Virus record (IMG/VR): IMGVR_UViG_3300017758_000108
Coordinates: 1-26,034 of that record
Strand: one strand, 5' to 3'
DNA length: 26,034 bases
From: a virus
Part shown: piece after piece, positions 1 to 7,827 of the stretch
How the letters are laid out: each line of letters begins with the position of its first letter
How positions within the stretch are numbered: position 1 is the stretch's first letter
Position numbers and translations under genes: made by a program
Notes under the pieces: model-generated
Told to the model about the DNA's origin: nothing
The model's input: the letters and a program-made list of their open reading frames with translations, nothing else
The model's database searches: none

Positions 1-1056
1 GATACAACAGATTACATGAACGCAAACTTAGTTTTTGCTGATAACGCAAGATTACAAATAGGTACAAACACAGATTTGCAACTGTTTCACGATGGTAATG
101 ACTCTTATATTAGAGAGGCAGGAACGGGCGTTTTGTTTATGGATAGTGATGACATACACTTTAGAAACGGGGCGGGTAGTAATACTTTAATGCAGTTAAG
201 TTCCGATGTTTTGACTATGCAAGGTCAACTACAAATGAACGGCAATATAATTAATGATGTTGAGGATATATATTTAAGGGATAGAATTTTTCACGATGCT
301 GATACAGACAATTGGTTTCAATTTGGTACGGACTCACAAAGTTTTGTTACAGGTGGTACAACTGCCGTCACAATCAATAACAATGATTTAGTATGTTATC
401 GTAACCTAGCAATGAGTGGTCAAATTATTGATAATGTAAATCACATATATTTAGGTGATAGAATATTTCATCATGGCGACACTGATAATTATAAACAGTT
501 TACAACAGACACTCAAAACTTTGTTACAGGTGGCAGTACGCGACTGCGCTTAAATAATACTGGTGCTATTATTTACCAAGACCTATACACGCCAAATAAA
601 ATTATACACTCAGGTGATACTGATACATATACACAATTTCATGCGTCAAACCAATGGAGAGTTGTTGCGGCAGGTAATGAAAGGTTTGAAGTTAGGACTG
701 ATGGTGTATTAGTATCAACTACACTTACAGCGACAGGCGATGTTATTGCATATGGTTCGTCAGATAAGCAGCTAAAAGACAACATCAAGCCTATAGCAAA
801 CGCGATGGATAAAATAAGTAAGCTATCAGGTAATACTTTTGACTGGAACGATAAGCAGTCAGAATATCATGTTGGCACTAAAGATGTTGGTGTGATCGCA
901 CAAGAGGTTGAAGCCGTATTACCAGAAGTCGTAACTACTCGCGACAATGGTTATAAAGCGGTGCGCTATGAAAAAATGATAGCGTTACTAATTGAAGGCA
1001 TGAAAGAACAGCAAGCTGAAATAGACACGCTAAAAGCAAAACTAGGTGATATGTAA
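1..1056 (+). CDS. Tail fibre protein with C-terminal S74 chaperone (5' partial)
   Basis: This is a host-recognition tail fibre whose reading frame is open to the left edge, so the true start lies outside the window; the first in-frame ATG is at 16. Counting from that ATG, the N-terminal part has the motif ADNARLQIG...LQLFHDGNDSYI, which recurs in marine phage fibres. Residues 78-126 and 137-185 are two copies of a 59-residue-period repeat (IYL.DRIFH..DTDN..QF.TD.Q.FVTGG), with a partial third copy near 194-226. Residues about 249-330 form an S74 intramolecular chaperone domain (SSDKQLKDNI, then VGVIAQEVEAVLPEVV and YEKMIALLIEGMKEQ). In this family the domain trimerizes the fibre and then cleaves itself off using a Ser-Lys dyad; the Ser and Lys of SDKQLK are present. 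A short coiled coil ends the protein. The next gene overlaps the stop by one base. Confidence 0.88.
   Translation, partial: DTTDYMNANLVFADNARLQIGTNTDLQLFHDGNDSYIREAGTGVLFMDSDDIHFRNGAGSNTLMQLSSDVLTMQGQLQMNGNIINDVEDIYLRDRIFHDADTDNWFQFGTDSQSFVTGGTTAVTINNNDLVCYRNLAMSGQIIDNVNHIYLGDRIFHHGDTDNYKQFTTDTQNFVTGGSTRLRLNNTGAIIYQDLYTPNKIIHSGDTDTYTQFHASNQWRVVAAGNERFEVRTDGVLVSTTLTATGDVIAYGSSDKQLKDNIKPIANAMDKISKLSGNTFDWNDKQSEYHVGTKDVGVIAQEVEAVLPEVVTTRDNGYKAVRYEKMIALLIEGMKEQQAEIDTLKAKLGDM
247..570 (+). repeat. Two-copy protein repeat in the tail fibre
   Basis: Codons at 247-393 and 424-570 encode two copies of a 49-residue unit at a 59-residue period (IYL.DRIFH then DTDN, QF.TD.Q.FVTGG). DNA identity is moderate, so this is an old protein-level duplication of a beta-rich fibre segment. 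Confidence 0.65.
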
Positions 1057-1703
1057 TGGCGATAGTAACGTCAGGCGCATTATCTTTAGGCACAACGTCA
1101 GGTACTAACCGAAGCCTTAGTGCCGAGTACGGGGGTAGTGGAGATTTACCTTTAAGTACGTATTATGCGGGTGCGGGCCTTGTTCCTGCGGGCACCGTGG
1201 ATCCAGATGGTAATGCCGTTCCTTCAAGTGGTACTATTAAATTTTCAGATTTTTACGGAACACCCGCTATTACAAACATACACGGCACAGCTATATCTGC
1301 CGCATACGTTGATGGTCAGTATTTTGACCAAAGTGGGTACAGAGAAGGTGTTATAGGAAGTATGACCGACGACGCTATTGGTTCTTTTCAAAGTAGCAGT
1401 GTTTGTAAAATTACACAGACCGAAAACTTAGCGGGAACCTTTAATCTTACTATCAGTGTAAGTTCCGGTTCAAAAACTTTTAACAACAGCGGTTTTACAA
1501 CACTTAACTTATATCTTGGGCAAACCACTAATAGTGGTAATCCTGACGTAGAGTTGGACAGGGTTGATGCTACTTTTTCTAACGGAACCAACTTTGGGCG
1601 ATGGGCTTGGGATGTAGCAACTTTAGGTGGAAACACTAGCCCTACTTTTGTTAACGGTATTTTTGGCCTCTCTACAACTAACAACTTTGTGGAATTAGTG
1701 TGA
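1056..1703 (+). CDS. Putative tail fibre / virion surface protein
   Basis: A 215-residue protein, rich in Gly, Ser, Thr and Asn, that starts in a TAATG overlap with the S74 fibre gene. The first ~70 residues (MAIVTSGALSLGTTSGTNRS ... SGTIKFSDFYGTP) contain the element [SG].I.FSDFYG, which I recognise from tail-fibre-associated proteins of marine phages. The rest is predicted to be beta-rich, with no Cys-based or catalytic motif. It is probably an adhesin or fibre accessory subunit, judged from composition and position. No enzymatic function is suggested. Confidence 0.6.
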   Translation: MAIVTSGALSLGTTSGTNRSLSAEYGGSGDLPLSTYYAGAGLVPAGTVDPDGNAVPSSGTIKFSDFYGTPAITNIHGTAISAAYVDGQYFDQSGYREGVIGSMTDDAIGSFQSSSVCKITQTENLAGTFNLTISVSSGSKTFNNSGFTTLNLYLGQTTNSGNPDVELDRVDATFSNGTNFGRWAWDVATLGGNTSPTFVNGIFGLSTTNNFVELV

Positions 1704-2551
1704 TGACTTTTACGTATTCACATATAACGCGAGACGGTGTGAAGATAACAATCTTGACAGATACAAACCAAAGAATAGCTGAAGTTCATTCTGTGTTAAA
1801 TGCGGACGGTACTGTAAACATTCCGCTTTCAAATAAATCTGCCGAAAGTTTATATTATCAATACACTACGGTACAGGATCAGGTTGATCGTATTTCCTTG
1901 ATTGATTCCTCGCAGGTAAAAGATACCACCTATTTAAACGGAAGTGCTGCAAGAACAGATTATGCTGTAGATACTACCGAGGGTCAGGTAATAGTAACAA
2001 AGCTAAACACTGAGTTTTCAGGAGAAGTTCCTTCTTACGATGATAATTCCATGAACCTTGTCGGAGAGTATACCGCACAAAGACCGCCGTATAATGTAAA
2101 CAATACAATTTCATTTTATAACTTTGATGTATTAACAGATACAATAAAAACACGCTTTGGCGCTACTTATCAAGAGTATAGAAAATGGTATGGCTTAAAG
2201 TTTGACACCGTTACAAAAGATGTTCTAGCAAAATTTGTTATACCCGACGGAGAAATGAAGCGCGTTGATATAGACAACTATACTAAAATAAACAACGCAC
2301 TTCCCGCCGTTAGTTATCCATTTTACGCCCGCATTCACGATGAGTCGGGTAATGTAAATGAAAACGTAGACGTGTACTTTCAAGCTGACCCCGATGTAAT
2401 GAAAACGTGGTGTACGAATAATACATACGTTTTTCCATACGACACGACGGACACGACTATTGTACCTATGTTGTTTATCTGGGGATGTGTGTATAATACA
2501 ACGACAGAGGAGATAACACATGTTAAAGCCTACACAAGAACAACTGCATAA
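1703..2551 (+). CDS. Hypothetical virion protein
   Basis: A 282-residue protein from ATG 1703; the frame also opens with a GTG at 1700 directly before it. I prefer the ATG because it forms a TGATG overlap with the upstream stop. It is rich in Thr, Asp and Tyr and has no recognised domain. The N-terminal segment (TRDGVKITILTDTNQRIAEV) and the aromatic, Asp-rich C-terminal half look like a beta-rich structural protein. Position between a fibre gene and the gp10-like protein supports a role in the tail or baseplate. Function is unknown. Confidence 0.55.
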   Translation: MTFTYSHITRDGVKITILTDTNQRIAEVHSVLNADGTVNIPLSNKSAESLYYQYTTVQDQVDRISLIDSSQVKDTTYLNGSAARTDYAVDTTEGQVIVTKLNTEFSGEVPSYDDNSMNLVGEYTAQRPPYNVNNTISFYNFDVLTDTIKTRFGATYQEYRKWYGLKFDTVTKDVLAKFVIPDGEMKRVDIDNYTKINNALPAVSYPFYARIHDESGNVNENVDVYFQADPDVMKTWCTNNTYVFPYDTTDTTIVPMLFIWGCVYNTTTEEITHVKAYTRTTA

Positions 2552-2566
2552 AGAAAGGTAGCTTAT

Positions 2567-4492
2567 ATGCCTTTGCAGAAATTACAATTTAGACCCGGTA
2601 TCGTTAGGGAAACTACTGCTTACAGTAATGAAGGCGGGTGGTACGACTGCGATAAGGTTAGGTTTAGGTTCAGTACTCCAGAAAAAATTGGAGGTTGGAT
2701 AAAACAATCCTCAGATACGTTCTTAGGAACCTGTAGAGCTCTTAAACCGTTTGTAGCTTTAAACGGGTCTTTCTACATAGGAACAGGCACAAATTTTAAA
2801 TACTACGTATCTGAAGGCGGAGGTTTTAACGACATTACCCCTATTCGCGCAACAACTGCTGCGGGAGATGTAACGTTTGGCGCGACCAACGGATCTTCAA
2901 CACTTTTAGTAACAGATGTAGCTCACGGAGCGGAGGTAAATAATTTTGTTACGTTTAGCGGGGCAGTTACTTTGGGCGGTAATATAACCGCCGCCGTATT
3001 AAACCAAGAATACCAAATAACTCAGATTGTTACAGCAAACTCTTACAACATAGTAGCTCGTGAGGTAAATACAGTAGGGGATATTACAATAAACGGTGTT
3101 TACACGCCGGTCCCTGTGACGGCTAACGCTTCAGATACAGGTAATGGTGGTTCGTCTGTAGTGGGCGCTTATCAAGTTAACACGGGTTTAGACACAACTG
3201 TGGCGGGTATTGGTTGGGGTTCAGGTACTTATGGACGTGGTACGTGGAGCTCTGGCGCTAATTTCCCAACAACAGGTGAAATTTTACGTATATGGACTAA
3301 TGACAACTTTGGTGAAGACCTACTGATAAATGTAAGGGACGGAGGTATATTTTATTGGGATTCTTCAACATCGGCTAACCCTTACCTACGTGCAATTGCT
3401 TTATCTGATTTAGCAGGAGCAGACGCTACGACGCCGACTGTCGCTAAACAGGTTATGATATCGGACCGTGACAGGCACGTCATTGTTTTTGGTTGTGATC
3501 CGCAAGACAACATAGGGGTTCAAGACCCGCTACTAATTAGATTTTCAGATCAAGAAAACCCCCTTGTTTGGTCCGCTCAAGCTACGAATACGGCAGGTGA
3601 TCTACGGATAGGTACAGGTTCTGAAATAATCACGGCCCTCGAAACACGGCAACAGATACTTGTTTTTACTGATAAATCTTTACACGCTATGCAGTATTTA
3701 GGTGCTCCTTTTACTTTTGGTATTTCAATGATTTCAGAAAATATAACAGTAGCGGGGCCTTTGTCTGCTATTGCGGTGGATGATACTGTTTTTTGGATGG
3801 GCGAAGAAGAGTTCTATATTTATACAGGTCAAGTTCAAAGACTGCCTTGTACTGTACGCGCTTATGTCTTTAATGATTTTAATCAACTACAAGCTGAAAA
3901 AGTGTTTGCCTCGGTTAATTCGTCTTACTCAGAAATATGGTGGTATTATCCTTCCGCTGATTCTGATGAAATAGATAGATACGTAGTCTACAACTATACC
4001 GAAAAAGCTTGGTATTACGGTAACTTAGCTCGCACATTTTGGATAGATCGAGGGATTGACCAATACCCTATCGCGGCAAGTACGGACGGCCACTTGTATT
4101 ATCACGAGTTTGGTGACGATGACGGTAGTGTTAACCCTCCCGCGGCCATAGACGCTTTCATACAAAGCAGTCCGGTGTCTATTGGAGCGGGTGATAACTT
4201 TGCTTTTTTAAGTAAGTTAATACCTGACGTTACATTTGACGGATCTACCGACCCTTCACCTAGTGTAGACTTTACTTTAGAAGTTAAAGATTTTCCCGGA
4301 GCTAATTACGACGGAACAAAGTCAAGCACCATTAATCGTACTGCAACGGTACCTGTGGAGCAGTTCACGAATCAGGTGCGTATAAGATTACGCGGACGTT
4401 CGTTTGGATTGAAAATAGAATCTTCAGAAACAGGTGTAATGTGGAGGTTAGGTACGCCGCGCGTAGAAATTAGGCAGGACGGTAGACGATGA
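2567..4492 (+). CDS. Phage stabilization / tail protein, P22 gp10-like
   Basis: A 641-residue structural protein preceded by an AAAGG-type ribosome site (about 2553-2557). The N terminus (MPLQKLQFRPGIVRETTAYS, then NEGGWYDCDKVRFR and PEKIGGW) matches the start I recall for the phage stabilization family typified by P22 gp10, a beta-propeller-like protein below the portal that helps seal DNA in the head and connect the tail. The middle is beta-rich with many Gly, Thr and Val, including an insert (about 120-200) that may be a bacterial Ig-like or surface domain. The C terminus (EIRQDGRR) is basic. It overlaps the next gene by 4 bases. Family assignment is from memory of the N-terminal signature and is moderately sure. 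Confidence 0.65.
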   Translation: MPLQKLQFRPGIVRETTAYSNEGGWYDCDKVRFRFSTPEKIGGWIKQSSDTFLGTCRALKPFVALNGSFYIGTGTNFKYYVSEGGGFNDITPIRATTAAGDVTFGATNGSSTLLVTDVAHGAEVNNFVTFSGAVTLGGNITAAVLNQEYQITQIVTANSYNIVAREVNTVGDITINGVYTPVPVTANASDTGNGGSSVVGAYQVNTGLDTTVAGIGWGSGTYGRGTWSSGANFPTTGEILRIWTNDNFGEDLLINVRDGGIFYWDSSTSANPYLRAIALSDLAGADATTPTVAKQVMISDRDRHVIVFGCDPQDNIGVQDPLLIRFSDQENPLVWSAQATNTAGDLRIGTGSEIITALETRQQILVFTDKSLHAMQYLGAPFTFGISMISENITVAGPLSAIAVDDTVFWMGEEEFYIYTGQVQRLPCTVRAYVFNDFNQLQAEKVFASVNSSYSEIWWYYPSADSDEIDRYVVYNYTEKAWYYGNLARTFWIDRGIDQYPIAASTDGHLYYHEFGDDDGSVNPPAAIDAFIQSSPVSIGAGDNFAFLSKLIPDVTFDGSTDPSPSVDFTLEVKDFPGANYDGTKSSTINRTATVPVEQFTNQVRIRLRGRSFGLKIESSETGVMWRLGTPRVEIRQDGRR

Positions 4493-4785
4493 GTCGTGGA
4501 TTAGTATACCCGCTTTTTCCAAATGCTCCTAAAGAGTATGACGCTATTTTTATGTCAGAAGTGGTTCGGGCCTTCTCTGTATTTATTCAACAAGTTAACA
4601 ACCCGGGACCTTGGCAAGCATCCTCTTTGACGCTACCAGAATTACAAACAGATAACTATAACCTCCCTATTGGCGGGGTTTTTCAGTATGGAGACGAGCT
4701 TCGTATTACCGTAGCTAACGTGCCTTACTTACGTGGATCTACAGCAACAGGCGCCGTTGGCGGTGTAACGGTGACAACAACATGA
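4489..4785 (+). CDS. Small virion-associated protein
   Basis: A 98-residue protein beginning in an ATGA overlap with the gp10-like gene. It has the core LPELQTDNYNLPIGGVFQYG followed by a hydrophobic strand and a Gly/Thr-rich tail (GAVGGVTVTTT). No domain is recognised. Tight coupling to structural genes on both sides suggests a small virion component, perhaps a decoration or tail accessory subunit; this is inference. Confidence 0.55.
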   Translation: MSRGLVYPLFPNAPKEYDAIFMSEVVRAFSVFIQQVNNPGPWQASSLTLPELQTDNYNLPIGGVFQYGDELRITVANVPYLRGSTATGAVGGVTVTTT

Positions 4786-5015
4786 GTGATGAAACAATTA
4801 TTACAATGGATGACGGTAGCGCTTGGCTGCCCGCGTCTAGTCGTGACGTAGTTAGTTGCACTTCGTGTGGTAATGAGGTAGACACTATAGAAGAGATTAA
4901 ATCTTATCCTGATGGATTTTGCCCAAAGTGCAATTCTACGTGGACGGGAGCAGAAAAAAGAAGTACAATGGTACAAGTAACTATGCCCGAGAGCATTACT
5001 GGCGGAGCAGCATAA
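4782..5015 (+). CDS. Small zinc-ribbon protein
   Basis: A 77-residue acidic protein that overlaps the previous gene by ATGA. Two CxxC knuckles are visible, Cys26-Cys29 (SCTSCGNE) and Cys47-Cys50 (FCPKCNS), 17 residues apart, which is the layout of a rubredoxin-like zinc ribbon. The remaining sequence is short and has no other motif. It sits inside the virion operon, so it could be a minor virion or assembly protein; a nucleic-acid-binding role is also possible. Function is unknown. Confidence 0.6.
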   Translation: MSDETIITMDDGSAWLPASSRDVVSCTSCGNEVDTIEEIKSYPDGFCPKCNSTWTGAEKRSTMVQVTMPESITGGAA

Positions 5016-6874
5016 TGGCAAAAGAAGCATTAAACATCGAAGAGTTTGAAGAAGAGGACTTTGATGAAGTGTCTTCGGAAGAGGAAATAGACGCGGATGT
5101 TGATGTAGAAGATGTACCTGACGGAGGTATAGGCGATTTTGTTATGTCCGACGAAGACCTTGATGCGGTTTACGGTGAAACCGATGAAGACCTTGACGAC
5201 GAAAGAGTTGCAAGTTTACCTGCAATCGCGGCAAGAATGGCGGAATATGGTCGTAATGAAGATGACACCTTAGCTCACGTTGCTACAGGCGAGCTTGTAA
5301 TACCTGCACAATTTTTAAAAGACGATGTAATTAAACAGCGTATCTATGATATTTTAAGTGAAGCGGGTGTCGATAACCCTGAAGCTTATGTTGTGGGTGC
5401 TGACGAAAACGACCTTAACCCCGATACAGGGTTACCAGAGTTTTTCATAAAAAAACTTTTTAAAGGTATTGGTAAAGCTATTAAAGGCGTTGTTAAAGTT
5501 GTTAAGAAAGCATTACCTGTTGTATTGCCTATAGCTCTTTCCGCGTTTGGCCCGTTAGGTCCTGTATTTGGCGCGGCCCTCGGATCAGGTATCGGAACAC
5601 TTGTTAGCGGCGGTAGTATTGGTGATGCTCTTAAATCAGGCTTGATGTCTGGTGCGGCAGGCGGAATCTTTGCGGGCTTCTCTGGTAACACAGGTTCCTT
5701 TATGGGCAACTTAAGAGAAGCTACGGGCGGCATAGGTGAAAGATTTTCACAGTTTGGTACGGGTATCAAAGAAGGTGCTCAAAACCTAGCTTCTGGAGAT
5801 GTTGGTGGGTTTTTTGACAGCGTTAGCGGAGAGTATGTACCTGCCGCGGCAACAGATACAACAAGTACAGTTGCGGATGCCGTTACGGATGCAGTTACGG
5901 ATGTAACACGAACAGTAACAGTTAATTCTGGTGATAGCCTTTCTAAAATTGCTGCGCAACAAGGTATTACAGTTGATGATTTATTGAAACTAAATCCGAA
6001 ATATGCTGCCAATCCAGACCTTATAAGTGTTGGCGATGTTATAAGACTGCCTTCTGTTTCTACAGGAGCGGGAGAAGGACTTATTTCTAGAACTGTGAAT
6101 GCTGCAAAGAAAAACCCCGTTAAAGCAGGCGCTCTAACACTAGGCGGAATCGCAGCGGTTGGTGGTTTAAATACAACAGAAGCCAACGCTCTTGATCCAA
6201 AATTTACTACTACGGGCGATATGCTGTTAAGGGATCGTCCCGAAGACTTTATGGTTAATTCACTAGGTAATCTTGTTTTAGATGGGAAAACTTTGACTTA
6301 TATTACTCGTGAAGAGCGTGATAGAAGAGAGCGGGAACGCAACAAGGTGGGCGGCGAAAATATACCCCCTGCAATATCTCAAGTACAAGGGTATCAAGGT
6401 CCAAATCTTTCCACACCTGCTTTGACAATTAAAGAGGGTGTCGGTAGGCCTTTCTACAAACCTACAGATGCTGCTAGGACTTTACCGAATTATATGGCTA
6501 AGGATATATACGGCGCCCCTATTTACAGGCCCGGAGATCCGCGAGACGTGGGCCAAGGCCCTGTATTCGTAAGTAGTCTTTACGACAGTCCAGAATTTTA
6601 TCCCGCCAAGCCGGCTCTAGATTTATATCCTAATGAGTTGTCGGGCGGTAGGGGAATGGCCGACGGTGGTCATGTTTTCCCAAGACGCAATGGCGGGATA
6701 TCACCTGACGAGGGTATTGCAGGTAAGGATAGCGTGAAAGCTATGTTAATGCCCGGAGAGTTTGTCATGACAACAAAAGCTGTTAGGGGTCTAGGAAACG
6801 GCGACCTTAACAACGGCATTAAAAACATGTACTCTGTTATGAGAAACCTAGAAAAGCGTGGAAGGGCCGCGTAA
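5015..6874 (+). CDS. Internal virion protein with LysM domain and hydrophobic segment
   Basis: A 619-residue protein. I place the start at ATG 5015 (TAATG overlap, GGCGGAG upstream) rather than the longer frame from 4919, which would run through the zinc-ribbon gene and add a Lys/Arg-rich leader unlike the acidic N terminus. Order of parts: acidic residues 1-65; motif LAHVATGELVIP (87-98); LNPDTGLPEFF (134-144); a basic amphipathic helix (145-165); a Gly/Ala-rich hydrophobic stretch (about 166-225) that could insert in membrane; a LysM domain (about 299-347; VNSGDSLSKIAAQQGITVDD, then GDVIRLP); a low-complexity linker; and a C-terminal motif MADGGHVFP...MLMPGEFVMT (548-586). LysM domains bind peptidoglycan, so the protein may act at the cell wall during DNA entry. 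That role is inference. Confidence 0.65.
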   Translation: MAKEALNIEEFEEEDFDEVSSEEEIDADVDVEDVPDGGIGDFVMSDEDLDAVYGETDEDLDDERVASLPAIAARMAEYGRNEDDTLAHVATGELVIPAQFLKDDVIKQRIYDILSEAGVDNPEAYVVGADENDLNPDTGLPEFFIKKLFKGIGKAIKGVVKVVKKALPVVLPIALSAFGPLGPVFGAALGSGIGTLVSGGSIGDALKSGLMSGAAGGIFAGFSGNTGSFMGNLREATGGIGERFSQFGTGIKEGAQNLASGDVGGFFDSVSGEYVPAAATDTTSTVADAVTDAVTDVTRTVTVNSGDSLSKIAAQQGITVDDLLKLNPKYAANPDLISVGDVIRLPSVSTGAGEGLISRTVNAAKKNPVKAGALTLGGIAAVGGLNTTEANALDPKFTTTGDMLLRDRPEDFMVNSLGNLVLDGKTLTYITREERDRRERERNKVGGENIPPAISQVQGYQGPNLSTPALTIKEGVGRPFYKPTDAARTLPNYMAKDIYGAPIYRPGDPRDVGQGPVFVSSLYDSPEFYPAKPALDLYPNELSGGRGMADGGHVFPRRNGGISPDEGIAGKDSVKAMLMPGEFVMTTKAVRGLGNGDLNNGIKNMYSVMRNLEKRGRAA

Positions 6875-7818
6875 TGTCTGAGATTACTACACAGGTTGTC
6901 CGAGAAGCGCCTGAACTTGAAGCGCGGCGACTGGGTTTATATGAGTCGGCTAGAGGGTTAGCTCAATCAGGTATACCTATGCCTACTCAGCAGATGGCGG
7001 CTATGTCTGGCTTGCAGTCTCAGGCGGCAGGTTTAGCGGAAGCGGGTATCGGTAGCTATCAACCTTACTTACAACAAGCGGGTTATTCTTTAGGCGATGC
7101 GGGACAAGGTATACAGCAAAGCGTTGCAGGTCTTGGCGGAACAACACAGATGTATGATCCCAGAACCGCACAGAGGTTTATGAATCCTTATGAAGATACA
7201 GCCGTTCAGCAGGCTTTATCCGATATACAACGCCAAGGCGATATTCAGGCGGCGCAACAAGGTTCGCAGGCTGTGGCGGCAGGAGCTTTTGGCGGGGCCC
7301 GTCAAGGTATACAAGAGGCTGAATTAACACGTAACATACTGGACCAACAAGCGCGGACCGCGTCTCAAATGCGTCAAGTAGGCTTTGAAAATGCAGCTAA
7401 TCGTGCTCAATCTGCCTTTGAATCCGCAAAAGGAAGAGGTCAAAATGCGGTACAACTGGGTATTGCAGGCGGTCAAGCGATGGGCGGTCTTGGATTACAG
7501 CAAGCTTCTTTAGGCGAGTTAGGTCAACAATTAGGACAACGTGATATACAATCTGCCTACGGCATGGGTTCTGCGCTACAACAACAGCAGCAACTAGGTC
7601 TTGATACTCTTTACAATGCACAGCAAGCTCAGTATCAACAACCGTATCAACAGTTAGGTTTTGTTTCTGATATACTATCACGAGTTCCAACAAGTCAGCA
7701 AACAATAACACAAACATCGGGCGGTCAGCCCTCGGGTTTAACAACAGCTTTGGGCTTAGGTATTGGCGGCTTAAGCGCGATAGCGGGCGCAAAAAGAGCA
7801 GGATTATTTCCAAATTAG
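6874..7818 (+). CDS. Gln/Ala/Gly-rich internal virion protein
   Basis: A 314-residue protein starting in a TAATG overlap. It is very rich in Gln, Ala and Gly, with helical repeats of the kind LQSQAAGLAEAGIGSYQPYL, QDIQRQGDIQ and QQQQQLGLDTLYNAQQAQYQ, and a C-terminal Gly-rich hydrophobic segment (LTTALGLGIGGLSAIAGAKR, about 286-308). I recognise this composition and gene position from marine podovirus-like virion clusters, where it precedes the large internal proteins. It is probably part of the internal core or ejection apparatus. No enzymatic motif is visible. Confidence 0.6.
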   Translation: MSEITTQVVREAPELEARRLGLYESARGLAQSGIPMPTQQMAAMSGLQSQAAGLAEAGIGSYQPYLQQAGYSLGDAGQGIQQSVAGLGGTTQMYDPRTAQRFMNPYEDTAVQQALSDIQRQGDIQAAQQGSQAVAAGAFGGARQGIQEAELTRNILDQQARTASQMRQVGFENAANRAQSAFESAKGRGQNAVQLGIAGGQAMGGLGLQQASLGELGQQLGQRDIQSAYGMGSALQQQQQLGLDTLYNAQQAQYQQPYQQLGFVSDILSRVPTSQQTITQTSGGQPSGLTTALGLGIGGLSAIAGAKRAGLFPN

Positions 7819-7827
7819 GGTGAAATT

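Noticed and set aside
4919-5014. 32-codon upstream extension of the LysM protein
   Set aside because: It lies wholly in another frame of the zinc-ribbon gene; the TAATG start at 5015 with GGCGGAG upstream fits the local pattern.
5386-6186. Two minus-strand frames (127 and 135 codons) opposite the LysM protein
   Set aside because: They are Pro/Ala-rich mirror images of the Gly/Ala-rich plus-strand gene and have no ribosome site or domain.
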